Shown here one piece after another: positions 1 to 10,872 of a stretch of DNA of 64,000 nucleotides. The DNA is from Petrosia ficiformis (lineage: Eukaryota; Porifera; Demospongiae; Haplosclerida; Petrosiidae): assembly GCA_947044365.1 (NCBI GenBank), contig OX345636.1:26649466-26713465 (forward strand), given 5' to 3'. Position numbers and translations under genes: made by a program. Positions within the stretch are counted from its first letter, which is position 1, and every line of letters starts with the position of its first letter. The notes below the pieces were generated by a model that was given only the letters and a program-made list of their open reading frames with translations, did not search any database and was not told the origin of the DNA.

Positions 1-1990
1 AGAAAACTGTCACTAGGCCTATGGATTAGGACAGACAGGATAGCTATAAGATTGTGTAACATACATACAATGTAACCACACATACATGTACATGAACACT
101 GTCACTAGGCTTAAGGGTTAGGGCAGCCAGGCAGGATAGCTGAGATTGTCTAATACACACATGAATGAGCACTGTCTCTAAACATACATGTACATGTGTA
201 GGTTAAGGATTAGCTAAGATTGTATAACACTCTCATGGCATACATAATAACAAGAGGGAATGGGATCACACGCAGGGGTGAGGATCCCATTCCCCCAACC
301 CCTGTTGGTTTTTTTATCATTGCTGCACAACACTCACACAAACACACACACACATACACAAACACACATGCTTGTTTGCTGCATAAACTTGTCACTTGTG
401 ATAAAACACCTAGACACAATTTAGGCCTTAACACCACATGCCTAACTCATGCTAAATGCACGTGGGGCACCACAATAGTTTAGCAACCACCTAACGATGT
501 ATTATAAACTTATGATATACACTATACATTATTGAGTTACAGTCATTGTGATATTAACTATAGTATATGTAATGTTGTCACATTTTAATTCTGAATGTGA
601 ACAAGACAATAACACACACATTTCACCTTCTACAGAGTGAAGCACATCCTCATCTTCAAAATGATCCTGATAATCAATAGTTCTATGTGGTTGAGGATCC
701 ACAAGCTGGTATTCAATAAACAAGGAGATGTCTGTAAGTTTATACTGTATGCATTTGCATAATTATGTAATTATAATAGATGTCCCCAGAAAATCATGGT
801 AGGTTAAAGGGTTAGCATGCGCAACTAGTGTTTTAGTTAACTATAACTATAACTAAATTACAAGTCTATCGCAATAACCATAACTGAAAATTGACCAATA
901 AAGGCAGTTTAATGAAAAACTCTTCACCATAATTATTAAGTCACATTATCAGTTTAAGAGTATTTTTGTGTCATATGCAAGTAATGTAATCTCATCCATG
1001 GCCACACCCGTCACAAGAGAACGTGACTTTCTAGAATTTCTTGTTTGTGCTGACTCAAATTCACTGTGACCTCAGAAATATGTTTATAATTTTAGTTTGT
1101 TCCATTATCATAATTATAATTGTCTTTTTTGTGTATGTCAAATTTCAATCCATTATTGAGTTACAGTATAATCATGTATTAACCTTATGACATTAAACTA
1201 TACACTACATTACATATAAAGTCATTACATCCTAATTTTGAGGTCATTGTGAATGTGAACAGACTTTATTTGTAATTGTTTGCTGCTTAAGGTGAAATAT
1301 CAGAGATATACATGTACATGAAGATAGCAATTTTACCGGTACATGCATATCACATTTCTCACACAAGTACTTAATTAGGTGACTAATATAATGTGGGTCA
1401 ATATCACCTGATGTGCACTATGTAGATAACTATTGGCCATTCAAATTATACTTGACCACAAACAGTGGCATTAAACAATTAATTACACCACCATTGCATA
1501 ACAGTATAACGACTACTGTCTGTAAAAACGACCACACATTTGAGTTCAATGTGGAGATATATGTATATAGTATTTTTATCAACTTCTAATTTGTGTAGCT
1601 ACTTGTTGTTTATTATAAATGAGTACTTAAGTGTAATTGGGAAAAATTAATGTGTGTGTTCAACCTGAGTAGTGATGCACCGATATGAGATTATACTGAT
1701 ATTCTGATAATATGTATAATTATGTATATATGTACATGTCCATTTACTACAGCGCATTTTACTTTGATTCTGGAGGTACTGACTGTAATGGTGAAGACTC
1801 ATAGACAAGATTAATAACTATTAATTTTTTTTTTTACAATTTGAAAAATTATGAACTTCCTTCTAAAATTTTGAAGTATGAACCTTATATACGTGAAGTC
1901 ATCAGCTAGATTCAGTATTGCTGAGTTATTTGCTTCAGCTGTTGTCCTCTACTGTCTGTCTGACGAGTGTCTGTATTATAGCAGTTCAAA
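1..1990. other. noncoding, repeat-rich DNA
   Basis: No gene is supported here. The first 250 bases hold an imperfectly repeated phrase (cactgtcactaggc and variants, with acatgtacatg runs). A stretch near 335-370 is a CA-rich microsatellite. A plus-strand reading at 637-720 has a plausible acceptor and donor but two in-frame stops, so it is at best a dead exon. The segment at 1062-1205 resembles 36457-36610 and is listed separately. Confidence 0.5.
1062..1205 (+). repeat. dispersed repeat, copy 1 (sister at 36457-36610)
   Basis: The phrases cagaaatatgtt, ataattttagttt, aatttcaatcc and aatcatgtattaacctta occur in the same order here and at 36457-36610, with small indels. It is a noncoding interspersed repeat of unknown class. 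No terminal inverted repeat was recognised. Confidence 0.55.
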
Positions 1991-1997
1991 TATTTCT

Positions 1998-2230
1998 TAG
2001 CCGCTCTCTTGTTTGAGTGTATAGCCTATAGCATTACCGAACCTTGAACCGTGATATTTTTTCCTGTCCCCCTCTCTCTCATCTGAGTGTAGCATCACTG
2101 AACCTTCAGTAACTCCTCGACATTTCTTTTTCTGTCCCTCTCTCTCGTCTGAGTGTAGCATCACTGAATTCAGTAGCTCCTCGACATTTTTCTGTCCCCT
2201 CCGTCTCGTCCCGTCCGAGTGTTGCATCTC
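1998..2230 (+). repeat. tandem repeat, about 65-bp unit, 3-4 copies
   Basis: Units begin with a pyrimidine tract followed by gagtgtagcatcactgaa and then ctcctcgacattt. They start near 1998, 2066, 2131 and 2192. The two middle units are nearly identical and the outer ones have diverged. The array ends about 220 bases before a coding exon at 2447, so it would lie in the upstream intron. The open frame on the minus strand here is a product of the repeat. Confidence 0.75.
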
Positions 2231-2446
2231 CTTGATATTGTTTGGCCTCTCTCTCTAGAGATTGTTGGTTAGTCCCTTGGGATCAAGCCAGCGTATCATT
2301 AATTTTCTCTCTCTCAACTAGATTTTGTTGGTTACACCAAAATCTGCTTGAAATCACAATAGCTTTTCTAAATCAACCCATAAGTTGCTAAAATAACTCT
2401 AAACTTGTACTAAATTGAGTAATACAATTGTTTCTCTTAACTGTAG

Positions 2447-3505
2447 GTATACGTTAAACCTGTGCTTTACAGAAGAGGACAATCAGCCTCATCTATAACA
2501 GGAACAATCGACCAACAAATGCTTTCAAGTTTGGGATTGAATCCATTGGGTATTACTGATGATGAACTTGCTGCTGTTAAAATGGGAAGTGAGGAAGCAC
2601 AACTAATCAATGCTGCGTTGGAACATGTCACTTTAAGAGTACCAGTCGGCTTATTACGAACACAAATTTATATATCCAAGATGAGTTTATTCTCAATTGT
2701 ACCGCAAGACGTACTAAAAGAAGTAGCGGACATGAAGATACACCAGAGATTTCATAAAATAAAATCATGTATAACCTCACCTGTTTCATGCCAGTGTAGG
2801 GTGTGCAATAAACTTGATACTTGGGGGAAAGAATGGATGGAAAACCCGAATTATGAAAATAGAAAATTTGTGTCTTTGTTAATGACCTGTCGGCAATTAG
2901 ACACCACTGATGCATACAACCAAATAGGTGGTCAATTGCTTTTGGGCATCACTGAATTTGCCCTGCACAAAGCTGAATTACATGCCAGTCAATGGTATTT
3001 AGAATGTGTGCACGGGGCTCGAAGTGGTGTGCTTGCTATCTACCGATTCTAGTGGAGAGGAGGCAACCTGCTATAATGCAAGGCCCGACATTGTAGTAAA
3101 ACTATGAAACACTGATGTCCTAGCAACCAGTGAAGTGGCCCATAGCCCGATTGTCCAAACTTGCGTAGCAGCATTAAGATTCCTCGCCAGAACCGGATCC
3201 AAATACCTACTGTGTATACTTTTGCATGAAAATAATACTATAAACTTGTATTTAGGAGTCAATCAGCAAGGAACAGTTATACAATCCGATTATTCTGGGC
3301 CAATTAGCCTTGTATCCCTTATGGGAGGTGAATCGTATGATTTACATAGAGAAGAAAACGTAATAACTTTAATCAAACATTGTGGGAGTGCACTAAAAAA
3401 CATTGTTGAGCAAAATGAGTTGGACAGTAGCCAAACTAGCCAAACCAGATTGCATTCACCTAGTGATCATGAAGACGAAGCTCCATCCAAAAAAATAAGA
3501 AATGA
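2447..3505 (+). pseudogene. broken gene; C-terminal half resembles a PD-(D/E)XK nuclease core
   Basis: A strong acceptor (tttctcttaactgtag) opens a reading frame at 2447 that runs about 200 codons to 3052. Near 3015 the apparent homologous frame shifts, continues through RPDIVVKL, meets a TGA at 3105, and then runs on through SEVAHSPIVQ to a donor (GAA|gtaagt) at about 3506. The spacing RPD, short loop, S-E-V-A, then a helix with Q is what the PD-(D/E)XK fold shows, with the usual lysine of E-x-K replaced by alanine. A CxCRVC pair near residue 113 of the first part could bind metal. The gene has one frameshift and one stop, so it is probably dead. I do not recognise the family securely; Crinkler-like or transposon-borne nucleases are possible relatives. 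The tail before the donor is acidic then basic (a possible nuclear signal, PSKKIR). Confidence 0.4.
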
Positions 3506-3569
3506 AGTAAGTACTTTGATAAAAACTTCTATGTTTTGTTGGCATTACAATATTCCCAAATAAGTTTAC

Positions 3570-4170
3570 AAAATTTTATACTGAAATTTGACCACACAAA
3601 CTAAAGTCTTAGCTCATAGTATTTTTTTATGATTCAAATATTTGAATAATCATGGTGTTGTTGAAATACAAATTTACTAAATGGCATCTTCAACAAAGTT
3701 TTATCTGTTTGCTTATTGTGTATTCATGGGTACCCTCATAATGGTTCAAATTTATTACAGTATTTTATTGCAAAGCCTCATGGAGTAAAAACTTTAGGAT
3801 ACTTAGTAAAAATCGATACTCTGAGCCAAAACACCTATTATTGTTTGACACTACTTACGCTAACATTATAGCTAGTGATACATTGTCAATTGTAACCAGG
3901 CTGAGTTTTACCGGAGCTTATGTTCTCGAATAGAGTTATAAAAATGATATAATTATTTATAATAAATAATGTAGTCTATTTATACTTACATGTAACAATG
4001 AACAAAGCAACACATATATAACAATGAACAAAACAACACATTATCAATAAGACCAGGTGGCCTTACAACTCAAAGTAAAGTATAGCTACACAAGTAATAA
4101 ACACATGGAAGCAGGTGTACACAAAGAAAACTACAACTATGTAATCAAAGAAAGAATACTTAACACAACA
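3570..4170. other. noncoding interval
   Basis: AT-rich DNA with no open frame of note. A short phrase (caatgaacaaa.caacaca) is repeated near 3995 and 4021. Nothing else is seen. Confidence 0.5.
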
Positions 4171-4173
4171 CAT

Positions 4174-4855
4174 TTAACTTAGTCTTAGCTTTATAATGTC
4201 TGTTACATCAATCATCTCATCTTTTTGATTAATTGTTTTAATTAAAGCAGAGGTTGGGCTAGTTACTGTTACTAAGTAGTATAAAGCCTTTGAGAAGTCA
4301 GCTAGTTCCTCATCTGTTACTGTTACAGAAAACTTTTCTTTCGCGTTGAGCTCTCTTTGCTTAGAAATTAATAGCATTTTCCACTGATTGACATGCTAAG
4401 GCTGGTATTTGTCACCATGATTCTCCTTCCCTTCACTTTCTTGTTCATTCTCATGGAACTTATTTGCATAGCACCTGCAGCAAAAAAAAAAACCGTTGCA
4501 GCAATTCTGTTGTTGCCAATAAAATGTGTGAGGTTTTGATATTACAAACCACATAAACATTAGCATAACCCTCAGTACCAAAGTATAGGTTTACTTGTAC
4601 ATACTCTCATATGAGTAGTGAAGTAGACTATTAAGGGTGTGGAAATTGATTTACTTTTGTTTATGTTGATACATGTAGGTTGAACAAGCTCATTCACCAT
4701 AATGAAATATTTGGTTCTTTGATATGGAACATTCCTTGTATCTGGTATGGATATTTGTGAAATATTGTTGTTTTCTTGTGTATCCAGGTCGGGCATAGCT
4801 AGACCTTGATGTATGGCATACTTGGCGCGAAGTGTGCCATTAAAATTTTGCATCT
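4174..4855 (-). pseudogene. small two-exon gene with one in-frame TAG, unrecognised
   Basis: On the minus strand an exon of about 60 codons starts near 4853 (ATG right after a ttaattaatcag acceptor-like site) and ends at a GT donor at 4672. A second exon opens at 4474 after a poly-T tract and gctgcag. It reads 25 charged codons (NEQESEGKENHGDKYQP), a TAG at 4396-4398, then 73 more codons in the same frame, ending KLRLS. The exons join in a frame that does not match the long reading, so either one exon is missing or the model is wrong. No domain is recognised. The single stop in an otherwise open 98-codon stretch suggests a recent nonsense change. Confidence 0.3.
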
Positions 4856-5129
4856 GATTAATTAAATATTCACGAAGGGCAAGGTCAATTAATTTTCACA
4901 CACTAAGAAGGGACACACCTTGATTATAATTGATTGAGCTCAACGCCACTTGCGCTATATGTGAGTGAGTACTAGTTCATTACTTTTCAATTCCTCATGA
5001 GGGTAGTACTGTTTGTCGCGTTTGACCAAAATCAGAGCTCTTAACTCTCACGCATTGCGCGTGAGACAGACGCAAAACTCACGCTCACACGCGCACGCTT
5101 CTCAATTTTTCCGTGAAACTGCATGGGTC

Positions 5130-5218
5130 ATGGCTCAGCGATCTAATGAAGAAGGTACAAAGAGACCAAAGCTTGATTGTTGTTCCAATCCATATGAAGT
5201 TTGGTGGTGCCTCAACTT
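5130..5218 (+). CDS. candidate first coding exon, unrecognised
   Basis: An ATG at 5130 opens MAQRSNEEGTKRPKLD, which has a classic basic nuclear-localisation look (KRPKLD). The frame reaches a donor (CTT|gtaaga) at 5219. It diverges from the minus-strand gene that starts near 4853, with about 270 bases between the two starts, so the interval could be a shared promoter. No second exon was found downstream. It may be a stranded exon. Confidence 0.25.
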
Positions 5219-5514
5219 GTAAGACCAAATATTTTTTTTAAAGACTGCACTCAGTATGGAATACAATAAAGCATATAGTAGTAAAAAGAGATTAACATTC
5301 AGTTATATGATAGTTTTTAGTTGTTAATTATGTAATGAGATTGAGTAAAGACACATCTCACTCAGCATTCTCACTCATTTTGAATTGTGTTACAACAGAA
5401 ATGATTGGTGTGCAATTGTCACACCTCGCCACACCGTAGCTACGCTACTGGTCTTGAGTGACCCATGCATGACCCAAGCCTAGAGGTTGGCTATGTGAGA
5501 CTAGTATGACCCAT

Positions 5515-5942
5515 CAGTGTTGCTAGATAGGTTGGACCCAAAGGTCATTTAAATATTCCATGTAAAAAAGTGCATGTTTTCAACTTATTGCCAAAACATA
5601 GAGAGATTTTTGACTGAAATTTTAAATATTTGCTAAGAAATCATTTTTATTTCTAAATTTTGCTTTTATATCAATTTTTATTTGATTAAAGAATTTACAA
5701 TAACGTAATAATGAAGAGTTAGAATTTTTGCTGCATCTATCCTCTAAAGGGCTAATTAAATAAAAATGTCAATTGTCAAAAATCACTAATTTATTTCCTT
5801 TTAATTGTGAGTGAAAAGGTTCATGCATTGTTCATGTTTTTAACTTAATGGAAAGTTCATAAAATTTGAAGTTGATATCAACGTCATGCAAGCCTCCAAA
5901 CGTTCATGAAACATGAATTTTGTTCATGATCTGGCAACACTG
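5515..5942. mobile_element. hAT-type nonautonomous element (MITE), 428 bp
   Basis: The left end reads cagtgttgctagata and the right end reads ctggcaacactg, giving inverted termini of about 12-14 bp. The termini cagtgttgc are of the kind seen in hAT elements. The interior is AT-rich and noncoding, with repeated use of ttcatg. A matching 8-bp target duplication is not evident, so the ends may be off by a few bases. Confidence 0.55.
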
Positions 5943-6188
5943 TCCGACCCATGCATGTGTCCAGTACACATTCGTAAGTTTGTCCGTTCTTCAATGTTTT
6001 TAGACAGTAGCTATTTTGAGATCGAGTTGAAAATGTACACAGCACCAGCAAATAAAGTAACCAGGTATTATACTACAGCAGTTGTATCTTAGCCTATGTA
6101 GTTTAAGATGTCTTCAACTACAGTAAGTAAAATATAGTGTCCGAAAATACACAGCGGTCGAATATTCAATTATTACTCTGCTATATCA

Positions 6189-6287
6189 TAGGCTTCCTAC
6201 TATAATAGACTAAATTGAATTATTAATTGAAAATAAAAGAAAATTGTATTGAATTTGCTAATTTTGTTATTAAAAAAACAAATTATT
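6189..6287 (+). repeat. dispersed repeat (sister at 8048-8158)
   Basis: About 100 bp starting taggcttcctactataatagac is repeated at 8048-8158 at high similarity, including the phrase gaaaataaaagaaaattgtattgaat. Both copies are noncoding. The two copies bracket the short element at 6878-7276 but are not its ends. Confidence 0.7.
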
Positions 6288-6299
6288 ACAAACAATTGT

Positions 6300-6800
6300 G
6301 AAGCTGCATCGCATGCCCCACATGGGGCTGGTCCTAGGACGAAGTAGATTGGAACTGGATGAGGCAGGTAGACTGGAACTGGAACACTAGATGAGGTAGA
6401 TCAGATGTACTGGAACTGCCCCACAAGGGGCTGGATCTAGTGCAAAGAGACCTCCGGTGTCCCCAACCTGGGCATCGGTATACACATTTGTCTCGCACAC
6501 TCCTAGGAACCAAGATTGACCAAAAAAGAAAATAAAAAAGTTTGGCATGGCTGTTAGGACCAAATTCCAAGAAGAGAACACCAAAACAACCTTGAAATCA
6601 TCAGAAACAGACCTGTGCAGGAAGGAAAAATACTGTTCACAATAAAATAATATTCAAGAAGAAAGTATAGAATATAGAAGAGAGTATGGAGACATAACTT
6701 ACCTCTTATTGAAGTAAAAATGCGATGAGGTAGAGAGTGGATAGATGGAGGTAGGTTGTAAGTAGAGTTTTCTGGGAGAGAGAAGAAACAATATTCAAAT
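6300..6800. other. noncoding interval with short internal repeats
   Basis: Between 6340 and 6430 the phrases tggaactggatgagg, tggaactgga and actggaactgcccc recur irregularly, and ccccacatggggctgg / ccccacaaggggctgg occur at 6317 and 6420. Two open frames on the minus strand follow these repeats but show no domain or codon signal. Confidence 0.4.
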
Positions 6801-6877
6801 TAAATTAACATTATATATAGACAAACGGAATTATTAATAAGTTATGCATGAATTACATGGGCACAGATGGCAACAAT

Positions 6878-7276
6878 CAGAGGCGTAGCCAAGGTAGGGC
6901 ACAGTGGGGCACATGCCCTACCAACTCTGATTTGTGCCAGTGGAGCACATGCCCTACCAACTCTGATTTGTGCCTGCCCCACCAACCAGGATGTTTTCAT
7001 AATCAAAAATTTCTTGAACTCATCTGTTTAATGGAATTTCTAAATCTTCTGAAGTGAAAATACTATAGCCTATAGGATAGCATTTCACAAACTTGACTGA
7101 TCGAAGATGATTAGTCCACACTCACGATTAAATAATCAATCAATTAAAAAGCTTACTGCACCGCTCGCGCGCAGTCTGAGTGATCGGTTTATTTGACTAC
7201 GCCCCTCATGAATACAATTAACAACAATAATTTTTCGGCGCGGCCCTAAAAAGTAAAAAGTTCTAGCTACGCCCCT
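6878..7276. mobile_element. MITE with 9-bp target-site duplication
   Basis: The element starts cagaggcgtagcca and ends tagctacgcccct, so its ends are inverted copies of (g)aggcgtagc / aggggcgtagc. The sequence ggcaacaat stands immediately before it (6869-6877) and immediately after it (7277-7285), a clean 9-bp direct duplication. Inside, gcacatgccctaccaactct occurs twice in tandem (6910-6970), and there is a GC-rich patch with gctcgcgcgcag. A 9-bp duplication suits a Mutator-like mover, which is an inference. Confidence 0.8.
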
Positions 7277-8047
7277 GGCAACAATGAGAGCAACTTCATT
7301 CATCTATCCACATCCTTCACATCTTGGTCCTGGGTCCCTCCCTGACACATGTAGAATCTTTTCCATCTTTAGTCAGTGTCTTGAGATCGATATCATGCGC
7401 AATCTTCTCTGGCTTATAATAGGATGCTCAGGTGCAGCAGGTCTGGGAGCATGCATGCATGCACTCATCCTCGCCAGGAAGGTGTGTACAGGGTGAGCAT
7501 GCAAGCTCATACATTATATATAATTATTATTTTATGTGTATAATATAGAATAATAGTAATTATTAAATGATTTTTGTACAATGCTATTCTTTTTTTACTT
7601 CTGTACATCATAAAAAAACCGAACAAAATACTGTTGAAGTGTTTGACTTCGGTTTTTACGAAAACTTGCTTTGCCGAAGAATGCATGCATGGCAGCAATG
7701 ATGATGATTTTTTAAAAATGCTAATAATAAACCAGTAGAAAATAAGTAATTACATACAAATTATATCGAGAATAGTGTATTCAAAAAAGTTGAAAAAGTG
7801 ACAGCTAGCTAATTTGAAAAACTTTTCAAGAAATGATCACATGATAATTTGAAATATTCTCAAGAAATATAATTGAAAAAGAAAGAAATTAGATCAAAAC
7901 ATTTCCAATGAAATATAACAGAAATTAGTTAATTAAACAAAAGAACAAAAGTTTTAGAACATATTAACGTTACAGGTAGTCATTGGTAATAAAATTAATG
8001 ATTATACAAAAAATAGACTATTATATTCAATACAAAGTAATTAATCC

Positions 8048-8158
8048 TAGGCTTTCTACTGTAATAGACCAAACTTAATTATTAATCGAAAATAAAAGAA
8101 AATTGTATTGAATTTTCTTCATTTTCTTAATTATTTTGTTAAAAAAAACGAATTATAT
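8048..8158 (+). repeat. dispersed repeat (sister at 6189-6287)
   Basis: Second copy of the taggctt(t/c)ctact repeat. It ends about 190 bp before the left end of the tyrosine-recombinase retrotransposon and is not part of it. Confidence 0.7.
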
Positions 8159-8349
8159 TTCCCGGGTATCTGTGCGATAATAAATTTATCAAATCATGCT
8201 TGTTTTTGTTTGAGGCAGTACTTTATTATTCAAACTATCATGATAAAGATGGTCATCTTGAAGGATTTACAAGTTAAATCCCAAACCAGTAGCTATCTCG
8301 GGCAACCTCCAACTCGAAAAGAGACTTTCAGCACTGAACATATAAAAAC

Positions 8350-8409
8350 CTCAGGTGATGCGCATGCGCAGTATCAATTAATTATTGAGGGTTTAGGGTA
8401 ACTCTGCTT
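8350..8409 (+). repeat. split direct repeat A1
   Basis: Starts ctcaggtgatgcgcatgcg and ends gggtaactctgctt. It matches A2 at 14107-14186 except that about 20 bases (around tcatgtttgtgactg) present in A2 are missing here. The gag ATG at 8414 follows at once, so A1 is the element's left end and leader. Confidence 0.8.
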
Positions 8410-8413
8410 TGCG

Positions 8414-10148
8414 ATGGATTCACAGGATAATTTAACCCAGCAAGGTGAACAAGAGGGTTCACAGTTTAGTGCACATGTTGAGCAAGGACCGACTATGCCG
8501 ACTAGTCTGTCCCCACAGCAGGTAATTACTACCTTCTGGGACCTGATCCATTCTGAAGTCACCGCTGCTGTTAAAGGCGCGGTAAGCCAGCTATCAGCTC
8601 TATCCCAGTCCCAGCCGTTGGGGGATCTGCCCTTGCTGGTAGTCACTACGAGTCAAGGTGAGTAAGGCATTGATATTTTTGACCCGCGATCTCGCCATTT
8701 TTGTTTGTTTTGGTCGCACGTCCCCGCTGTGGACTAACCGCCCACACTCATAATAATTATAATTTACTTAGCCCAGAATTGACTTTTCATATCCTTACGA
8801 GGGGTAAGGATATGAAAATGCTTGGGTAATCTAATGTGTTTCACCCACATTCTCACTGGTCACAATTTCAATGTTCTTGCTGGTTAGTGTGACCTGCTAT
8901 GATGCATTCCATCTACAGGTTGGACCCGCGTGAACCGCTTCCACACCTGAACATCACAGTCAATATGAATTCATAGTAGGACCCTTGGTCCTGCCGTAAT
9001 TTCATTCAGCATTAGTTGGGCCCCGCTGGTCCTACCTATATGCAACCATATTAGGCAAATTGTAAGGTGTGCGCACAGTGGTGCTTCCCCTTGCTCACTG
9101 AGTGCAGCACAGTCCCAGAATGGTGTTTTAAACCAGTTCATAAAGTAACCCCACAGTCCATATCACGGCTTGGCAGTCACAGTGAGTATCCATCAACGGA
9201 GGAAGGTGACCTCCACCAACTGCTGGGTTGAACAAGGGTTGTATATTTCATGATCATACACCCCTTTTACACACCCTCCTACCTTCCCCCTCCCATAGAT
9301 TTCCAGCTTGGTTCCTATGCCTCCCCCCTCAGCTATTACCTCAGCGGCCCTATCAGGTACTTCTCTCTTGCAGCCCAGTCCCTCAATGTCTCAACACAGT
9401 ATCATGTCTTCACTGGCTTCCCCTTCCCAAACCTTGTCTGCCTACCCTCTCAGTCAGGACCAATTGGTGGTTGACACCTCGCTAGTAGTGTCATCTGCCC
9501 TACCTCCAGTGCCAGGGAAGCTGGTAAAAAAAGTTCAGTCGGACATGTTTGTGGACATGAAGGAGATCTTGAGTGACAAGGTCTCTTTACTCTAGAGACT
9601 CGGGGAGATTTCTTATGGTCAGCTACCACAAAATCCATCCTTGTCTGTCAAGCTCCGAGAGGTCCCGGATATCCTGACTTGGGTTTACTGTTTCCTCGAA
9701 TATATATCAATAAGGTCACAGGATAAGTTCACTCGTGACCTATGCCAGAGTCATAGTCCACCTGGCTCAACGTCACGGTGGCAAGGGATGGTTGGACTAC
9801 GATAAAATGTCTCATCTCCAAGCAGCTGCCAACCCCTTTGTGTCATGGGGTGAGATTAACCCATCCCTGATGGCAGCTACAGTACTGGTAGCAAGTTCAG
9901 GGCACAATGTGTATTCTGCCACCAGTCGGACCACCAGACAAATGAGTGTGCCTACAGGCCTTGGAGGATCACTCCCAGCAGCCTCCTGGCCCAGTTCGTT
10001 ACAGGCAGAGGCTCAGACCCTCACTTCTGGATGACATATGCTGGCGATTTAATAAGGGTGCATGTAAAGCGGGAGGGGAATGCAAGTATCGACACACTTG
10101 CTCCCACTGCTTTAAAGGGTGCATCCTGCCCTTCTATGCCATGCCCTG
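8414..10148 (+). pseudogene. gag-like gene of the Ngaro element, spliced and broken
   Basis: The first exon runs from the ATG at 8414 to a donor at 8658 (CAAG|gtgagt). A fine acceptor (tcctaccttccccctcccatag) precedes 9299. The next part is rich in Ser and Pro, then shows the conserved gag block RHGGKGWLDYDK near 9780 and NPSLMAAT near 9860, and ends in a CCCH-type finger (C-x8-C-x5-C-x3-H) in DICWRFNKGACKAGGECKYR and the H following it. Lesions: the frame of exon 2 does not match the phase left by exon 1, there is a TAG at 9593-9595, and later segments lie in other frames. In related elements this protein packages the RNA. Confidence 0.7.
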
Positions 10149-10166
10149 AGAAGTCAGGGAAGGTAC

Positions 10167-10573
10167 CACTGCAAAAAATAAATAGTTATAATAACCATTT
10201 TATTGGTTAGTACAGTTGCAAGGAATAGCATGAGTTTCAATTTAGATTTTCAATTGTCATAGAGGATGTTATGGCTACATGCGTGTATGTTACTATGACA
10301 TATTGTGCACCAAGTATTGGAATGTATAAATTAAATTATGTGTTTGTGGGTTTACAAACCTTTTTGATGGCCATATACAATTACAAACCTTTGACATGAA
10401 ATATGAGTAGACAGCACCCTAAAATTATAGTGATTCTATTATAATTAAATATAATTAGTACAAAGTATCTGTGGTATAAGATGTATGTCTTCGGAACAAC
10501 CAACTAATTGTTAAATTCTTGCAACTGTACTAACCACTAAAATAGTTATTTAAACTGGTTATTTTTTGCAGTG
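10167..10573. mobile_element. nonautonomous inverted-repeat element nested in the retrotransposon
   Basis: It starts cactgcaaaaaataaatagt and ends attttttgcagtg. Its ends are inverted repeats of about 55 bp that share cactgcaaaaaataa and ggttagtacagttgcaag. A second copy is at 41550-41967 and a right end alone near 40425-40492. It sits between the gag and reverse transcriptase parts of the Ngaro element and so inserted later. No coding capacity is seen. The target duplication is unclear. Confidence 0.8.
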
Positions 10574-10872
10574 TAATGCATGGGCAAGCGCTCGCCCCCT
10601 TATTTTGATGTGAGCTTGATATACTACCTGGCAGAAGTCCTGATACATGTGGGTTGGCCTGATACCTGTGTGCCTACCAAATCCTAGTTCATGTCCAATA
10701 TATCTCCGGACAGTTATGTTGTGTTGGACCGTTACATCGTTATTATAGTCTCACAATCATTACACTGTTGTATATTTTATGGTCTCTTGTTGATTTCATT
10801 ACTTTAATATATATATTATTATAATGACAAAAATAAATAATAATAATAATAATAATAATAATTATATTAATA

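Noticed and set aside
1997..2227. 76-codon minus-strand frame with repeated MLHSDERE
   Set aside because: It follows the 65-bp tandem repeat; the protein repeat is a consequence of it.
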